From: Nitrospira_D sp035465795
GTDB lineage: Bacteria > Nitrospirota > Nitrospiria > Nitrospirales > Nitrospiraceae
DNA: 64,000 bases
Assembly: GCF_049546785.1 (NCBI RefSeq)
Contig: NZ_JBMWAN010000002.1
Span: 124,001 to 188,000, forward strand
Direction: 5' to 3'
Shown here: piece by piece, positions 60,637 to 64,000 of the stretch
Position numbering within the stretch: the first letter of the stretch is position 1
Layout of the letters: each line of letters starts with the position of its first letter
Position numbers and translations under genes: made by a program
Notes under the pieces: model-generated
What the model was told of the DNA's origin: nothing
Database searches by the model: none
The model's input: the letters and a program-made list of their open reading frames with translations, nothing else

Positions 60637-62319
60637 TTACGACAGCCCCACGATTTCTCCGCTCACCGGATCCAGGTCGATCCGCTCACCGGCCGGTTTC
60701 TTCGGCAATCCCGGCATCAGCTGAATCCCTGAGCAGACCGCCGTGACAAACCCCGCTCCCGCGAGGATGCGCAATTCCCTGATCGGGACCGTAAACCCGG
60801 TGGGTCTCCCCTTGAGCGACGGATCATGCGACAGGGAGAGCGGCGTCTTGGCCATGCAGACAGGGAGTTTCCCAAAACCTAGCGCTTCCGCTACGTCAAT
60901 CTGGCGTTCCGCATCGGGCTCGAACTTCACCCCGGCCGCCCCATACATCTGCGAAGCAATCGTTTCGATCTTCTTCCTGATCGGCCAATGGACATCGTAG
61001 AGATGGGTAAAGTTGGCAGGCTGTTCCACCGCACGAATCACGACATCGGCCAGTTGTTCAGCGCCTCGCCCGCCGTCGGCCCAGTGCGTCGAGACCGCGG
61101 CGTCGATCGCGCCGGCCTCCCGAGACCGATTTCGAACCCATTCCAATTCGGCAGGAACATCGCCTTTGAACGCGTTGACCGCCACGACGACCGGAATGCC
61201 ATGGGCCCGCGCATTGGCGATATGTTGTTCCAGATTCGCGAAGCCCTTCTCCAGGGCCGCCTGATTGGGACCGGTCAATCCGGGAGGCAATGGCGCGCCC
61301 GCTTTGGCAACGCCTCCCCCGCCATGCAGCTTGAGCGCCCGTAATGTCGCCACCACGACAGCGGCAGCCGGTTTCAACCCCGACACCCGGCACTTGATGT
61401 TAAAAAACTTCTCGGCGCCCAGATCGCTCCCGAACCCGGCCTCCGTGACGACATAATCCGCACACCTGAGCGCCACGGCATCGGAAAGGATGGAACAATT
61501 GCCATGGGCGATATTGCCGAACGGGCCGGTATGCACAAAAGCCGGGGTTCCCTCTAATGTCTGCACCAGATTGGGGAGCAACGCGTCCTTCAACAGGACC
61601 GCCATTGCCCCCGCGCAGCCCAGTTCTTCGGCGGTCCCGACAGCGCCGGATTGCTTCATTCCCACTATGATCCGGCCAAGCCGCTGACGGAGATCGGCTT
61701 GACTCGATGCCAGGGCAAGCACGGCCATGATTTCTGAGGCTTCAGTGATCACAAACTGCCCGCCATGCCGCTGTGCCTCCTCCCCTACCATGATCCGGCG
61801 AAGCGCGCGGTCACTGACCCCCAACGTTCTGGGCCAGGTAATTCGGCCAATATCCAAACCGCGCTCGTTGCCGTGAAAGAGGTGATTGTCCAGAAAGGCG
61901 GAAAGGAGATTATGGCTCGCAGCGACCGCGTGGGCATCGCCGGTAAGATGCAGATTGATCTCCTCCATGGGAAGCACCTGAGCACGCCCGCCTCCGGTGC
62001 CGCCGCCCTTGATTCCAAATACCGGACCGAGGGACGGCTGCCTGAGGGTCACAGCCGCGCGCTTGCCCAAGCGGGACAGCCCCATAGCCAGCCCGATCGA
62101 TGTCGTGGTCTTTCCTTCGCCGAGAGGGGTGGGGTTAATCGCCGTCACCAGAACATAGCGTCCTAAGGGACGGGCCTTCAGGCGATTCAGCACCCGCAAT
62201 GAGATTTTAGCCTTGCTTGAGCCGAATACCACGACTTCGTCGGCTTGCAGACCAAGCTGCTCGGCGATATCGAGGATCGGGCGAGGTCTAACGGATCGGG
62301 CGATTTCCAGATCAGTCAC
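60637..62319 (-). CDS. fhs: Formate-tetrahydrofolate ligase
   Basis: 560 residues from GTG 62319; the longer frame from TTG 62340 is not preferred. The nucleotide loop is NPTPLGEGKTTTSIGLAMGL. Other family blocks: LGPVFGIKGGGTGGGRAQVL, MEEINLHLTGDAHAVAASHN, TGPFGNIAHGNCSILSDAVA, and VTEAGFGSDLGAEKFFNIKC. It makes 10-formyl-THF from formate, ATP and THF, feeding C1 metabolism. Single gene. Confidence 0.95.
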   Translation of the reverse strand: MTDLEIARSVRPRPILDIAEQLGLQADEVVVFGSSKAKISLRVLNRLKARPLGRYVLVTAINPTPLGEGKTTTSIGLAMGLSRLGKRAAVTLRQPSLGPVFGIKGGGTGGGRAQVLPMEEINLHLTGDAHAVAASHNLLSAFLDNHLFHGNERGLDIGRITWPRTLGVSDRALRRIMVGEEAQRHGGQFVITEASEIMAVLALASSQADLRQRLGRIIVGMKQSGAVGTAEELGCAGAMAVLLKDALLPNLVQTLEGTPAFVHTGPFGNIAHGNCSILSDAVALRCADYVVTEAGFGSDLGAEKFFNIKCRVSGLKPAAAVVVATLRALKLHGGGGVAKAGAPLPPGLTGPNQAALEKGFANLEQHIANARAHGIPVVVAVNAFKGDVPAELEWVRNRSREAGAIDAAVSTHWADGGRGAEQLADVVIRAVEQPANFTHLYDVHWPIRKKIETIASQMYGAAGVKFEPDAERQIDVAEALGFGKLPVCMAKTPLSLSHDPSLKGRPTGFTVPIRELRILAGAGFVTAVCSGIQLMPGLPKKPAGERIDLDPVSGEIVGLS

Positions 62320-62423
62320 AATGACCCTGTGGAAATACAATTTGAATCACGAATGTCCGGCGCAGGGTACACTATGCCTCTGCTGCAGGGCTAGGGGGTT
62401 GATTGCGAGGGGGATAACGGGTG

Positions 62424-62459
62424 AAAAGCCGACTGGCTCACAGTTTCCCTTGAGTCGGC
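62424..62459 (-). terminator. Rho-independent terminator after the M23 peptidase
   Basis: Read on the minus strand, GCCGACT (62453-62459) pairs with AGTCGGC (62428-62434) and is followed by TTTT (62424-62427): a 7-bp GC-rich stem with a T-run, ~33 bp beyond the peptidase stop. Good terminator shape, though the 18-nt loop is long. Confidence 0.7.
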
Positions 62460-62491
62460 AGTTGAAGGCAACCGAGGGAAACCGGTGAGGT

Positions 62492-63520
62492 CTACTCCAG
62501 AATATACTTGTTGGGATCGAGCGCCTGTCCGTTGACCTTGACCATGTAGTGAAGATGGGGACCGGTAGCCAGACCGGTGCTTCCGACAAGGCCCACCACA
62601 TCGCCGCGCTTTACTCGCTGTCCCTCCTTCACAAGGGACTTCGCCAAGTGGCCATAGATCGTTTCAATGCCGAATCCGTGATCGAGACGAACTAAATTCC
62701 CGAGCTTGGGATCGAATCCCACTGAGGTGACTCTGCCTTGCGCAGGGGCCTGCACCGGAGCATTCGGAGCCGCTCCAATATCAAGGCCATCGTGCCAGGC
62801 CGGCTTTTCGGTAAACGGGGAAACCCGAGGACCGTACCCGGACGTAACCCACCCCTTTACAGGCCAGATGGATGGAGTCGCCGCCCAGCGGGAGGACCGC
62901 TGCTCTGCAACCTGCGACAGCTCATTCAAGATTTTCTCTTGGTTTTCAGCCTCTTTTGTCAACCACTCCAGGTTTTCCTTAACGGACGCCAAGACCTCTT
63001 GATCAGTGCCCTGCGTATCTCCGGATCCGGAATTTGCCTGCCCTTCTCCGACCTGTACGGGACCCAGGGAGGATTGGGAATCGTCAGACGCCTTCGACTT
63101 GTCCATTCCTGGAACCACGGAACCTTCAGGAAGCGGGGTTTCCTCACCGCCACGCCCGTTTACCAGATCACCAGGCCTGCTCGAGGTATCGATGCCCAAC
63201 ATCACCCTGAGACGTTGGTTGACCTCTTTCATCGCCCCGATGCGCTTTTTGAGGTCTTCGATCGCAGAAGAAAAGGCGGCAGTCTGCTGACGGGCACTCA
63301 TCGCCTCTGTCCGGAAGGCGGATAGCTCCCATACTTCGCCGGTCCGGACCACATAATGGGAAATAACCAGGATATCGGCCAAGAGGCAAATACAACAGGC
63401 AATCAATAAGTTACGAACAAATTTCCTCGAAAAACTGAAGCGAAGCGGCTTCGCAGTAGACCCGCGAAAAATGACGACGGTGTAGGCGTCGCTGCTCTCT
63501 TGATTTGCTGTTTGTCCCAT
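62492..63520 (-). CDS. M23-family peptidoglycan metallopeptidase
   Basis: 342 residues from the ATG at 63520, with GAGGGAG upstream. A membrane anchor (NLLIACCICLLADILVISHY) is followed by a coiled coil and an acidic, Ser-rich linker. The C-terminal M23 domain shows the zinc ligands WHDGLDIGAAPNAPVQAPAQ (HxnD) and GPHLHYMVKVNG (HxH), plus FGIETIYGHLAKSLVKEGQ. It acts on peptidoglycan cross-links outside the membrane or activates amidases if catalysis is weak. A terminator follows. Confidence 0.9.
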   Translation of the reverse strand: MGQTANQESSDAYTVVIFRGSTAKPLRFSFSRKFVRNLLIACCICLLADILVISHYVVRTGEVWELSAFRTEAMSARQQTAAFSSAIEDLKKRIGAMKEVNQRLRVMLGIDTSSRPGDLVNGRGGEETPLPEGSVVPGMDKSKASDDSQSSLGPVQVGEGQANSGSGDTQGTDQEVLASVKENLEWLTKEAENQEKILNELSQVAEQRSSRWAATPSIWPVKGWVTSGYGPRVSPFTEKPAWHDGLDIGAAPNAPVQAPAQGRVTSVGFDPKLGNLVRLDHGFGIETIYGHLAKSLVKEGQRVKRGDVVGLVGSTGLATGPHLHYMVKVNGQALDPNKYILE

Positions 63521-63644
63521 GCTCTTCACTCCCTCGATGTCCGGGGGACCCTGCACCCTTTAGAATGATCGTACTCTACCTTCACTACCGACCAGGGTCA
63601 ACCATTTTGATACTTCAGAAACCAGGCTCAACCCAAATTACCAA

Positions 63645-63977
63645 TTAGATGGACACCTCTCGCCTGACCCACTCTAGATATTGTGGGAGCCCGTCTTTGA
63701 CTGCTACCGCCACGATCTCAGGAACCTTGTAAGAATGCAATTCTTTGATCGCTTTTTCGATGGCCCCGTATTGATCGCCTGTTGTCTTGACGACCAACAT
63801 CGACTCCTCCTCCTGCGCAATTTTGCCCTCCCACCAGTACATCGAGTGGACTGACGGAACGATCGTGACACAGGCTGCATAGCGAGCGGTCAGGACGGCG
63901 TTGGCTATCTTCCTGGCCTCATCGAGTCCGGAAGTCGCAACCAATATCACCACGATGTCCTTCTGATCTGTCGTCAT
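63645..63977 (-). CDS. cutA: CutA1 divalent-cation tolerance protein
   Basis: 110 residues, complete CutA1: VVILVATSGLDEARKIANAV, AACVTIVPSVHSMYWWEGKI with YWW, ESMLVVKTTGDQYGAIEKAI, and ELHSYKVPEIVAVAVKDGLP. Trimeric cytoplasmic protein linked to copper tolerance in E. coli, though its role is debated. Transcribed towards the M23 gene with ~120 bp between. Confidence 0.95.
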   Translation of the reverse strand: MTTDQKDIVVILVATSGLDEARKIANAVLTARYAACVTIVPSVHSMYWWEGKIAQEEESMLVVKTTGDQYGAIEKAIKELHSYKVPEIVAVAVKDGLPQYLEWVRREVSI

Positions 63978-64000
63978 TTCTTTCCCAAAACCTTACCGAG

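Overview
The window is a GC-rich (roughly 60 %) bacterial chromosome segment. Its repertoire includes a di-heme cytochrome, an NnrS-like protein with cupin and hemerythrin neighbours, an exported truncated haemoglobin, a pyruvate dehydrogenase operon, formate-THF ligase, many small lipoproteins and an ArsM/ArsS pair. This fits a Nitrospirota (Nitrospira-like) chemolithotroph, but that is inference from gene content; no rRNA or other phylogenetic marker is present. I found no rRNA, tRNA or CRISPR array.

1-5.5 kb is a visibly AT-richer minus-strand block: a C5-cytosine methyltransferase, a 996-residue protein with a MORC/MutL-type ATPase domain at one end and a histidine-kinase-like ATPase at the other, and a receiver-like protein that runs off the left edge. 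It looks like the right end of a defence island in which a phosphorelay and a DNA methylase are joined. 5.9-12 kb carries a two-component pair, an exported cupredoxin, a lone receiver, a PH-domain membrane protein, a GNAT and two decayed genes (an F420/NADP oxidoreductase-like fragment and a frameshifted receiver). 12-20 kb holds the di-heme cytochrome, a GH13 glucan enzyme and a hemerythrin/cupin/NnrS-like/MIP18-like operon.

20-38 kb is mostly housekeeping and stress genes: a lytic transglycosylase, an AEC carrier, BrnTA, Ap4A phosphorylase, PDH E1alpha-E1beta-E2, then a reductase/ECF sigma/DUF4396/lipoprotein/outer-membrane cluster, an aldo/keto reductase, a CBS protein, a DUF2024/MarR/haemoglobin operon with a palindromic operator, an MFS exporter and a PilZ protein. 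38.8-47 kb is an ECF42 sigma-factor locus: four DGPF (YCII) proteins, PhnB-like and DUF1579 proteins and small conserved genes, with three nearly identical promoter motifs (TGTCGA, 16 nt, CGAC) in front of YCII genes.

47-53.3 kb is an accessory region: a Phd/RelE pair, a Gabija-type system (OLD/TOPRIM ATPase plus UvrD-like helicase) whose gajA has a one-base frameshift at codon 5-6, then two orphan antitoxins separated by three direct repeats that are copies of the 3' end of one Crp/Fnr-family gene. 53.3-58.7 kb is an arsenic module: ArsM, the radical-SAM arsenosugar protein ArsS and a PiT transporter on the plus strand, opposed by arsR-acr3-arsC on the minus strand with two ATCAA-N6-TTGAT operators. 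58.7-64 kb returns to core genes: hflK-hflC, formate-THF ligase, an M23 peptidase with a terminator, and cutA.
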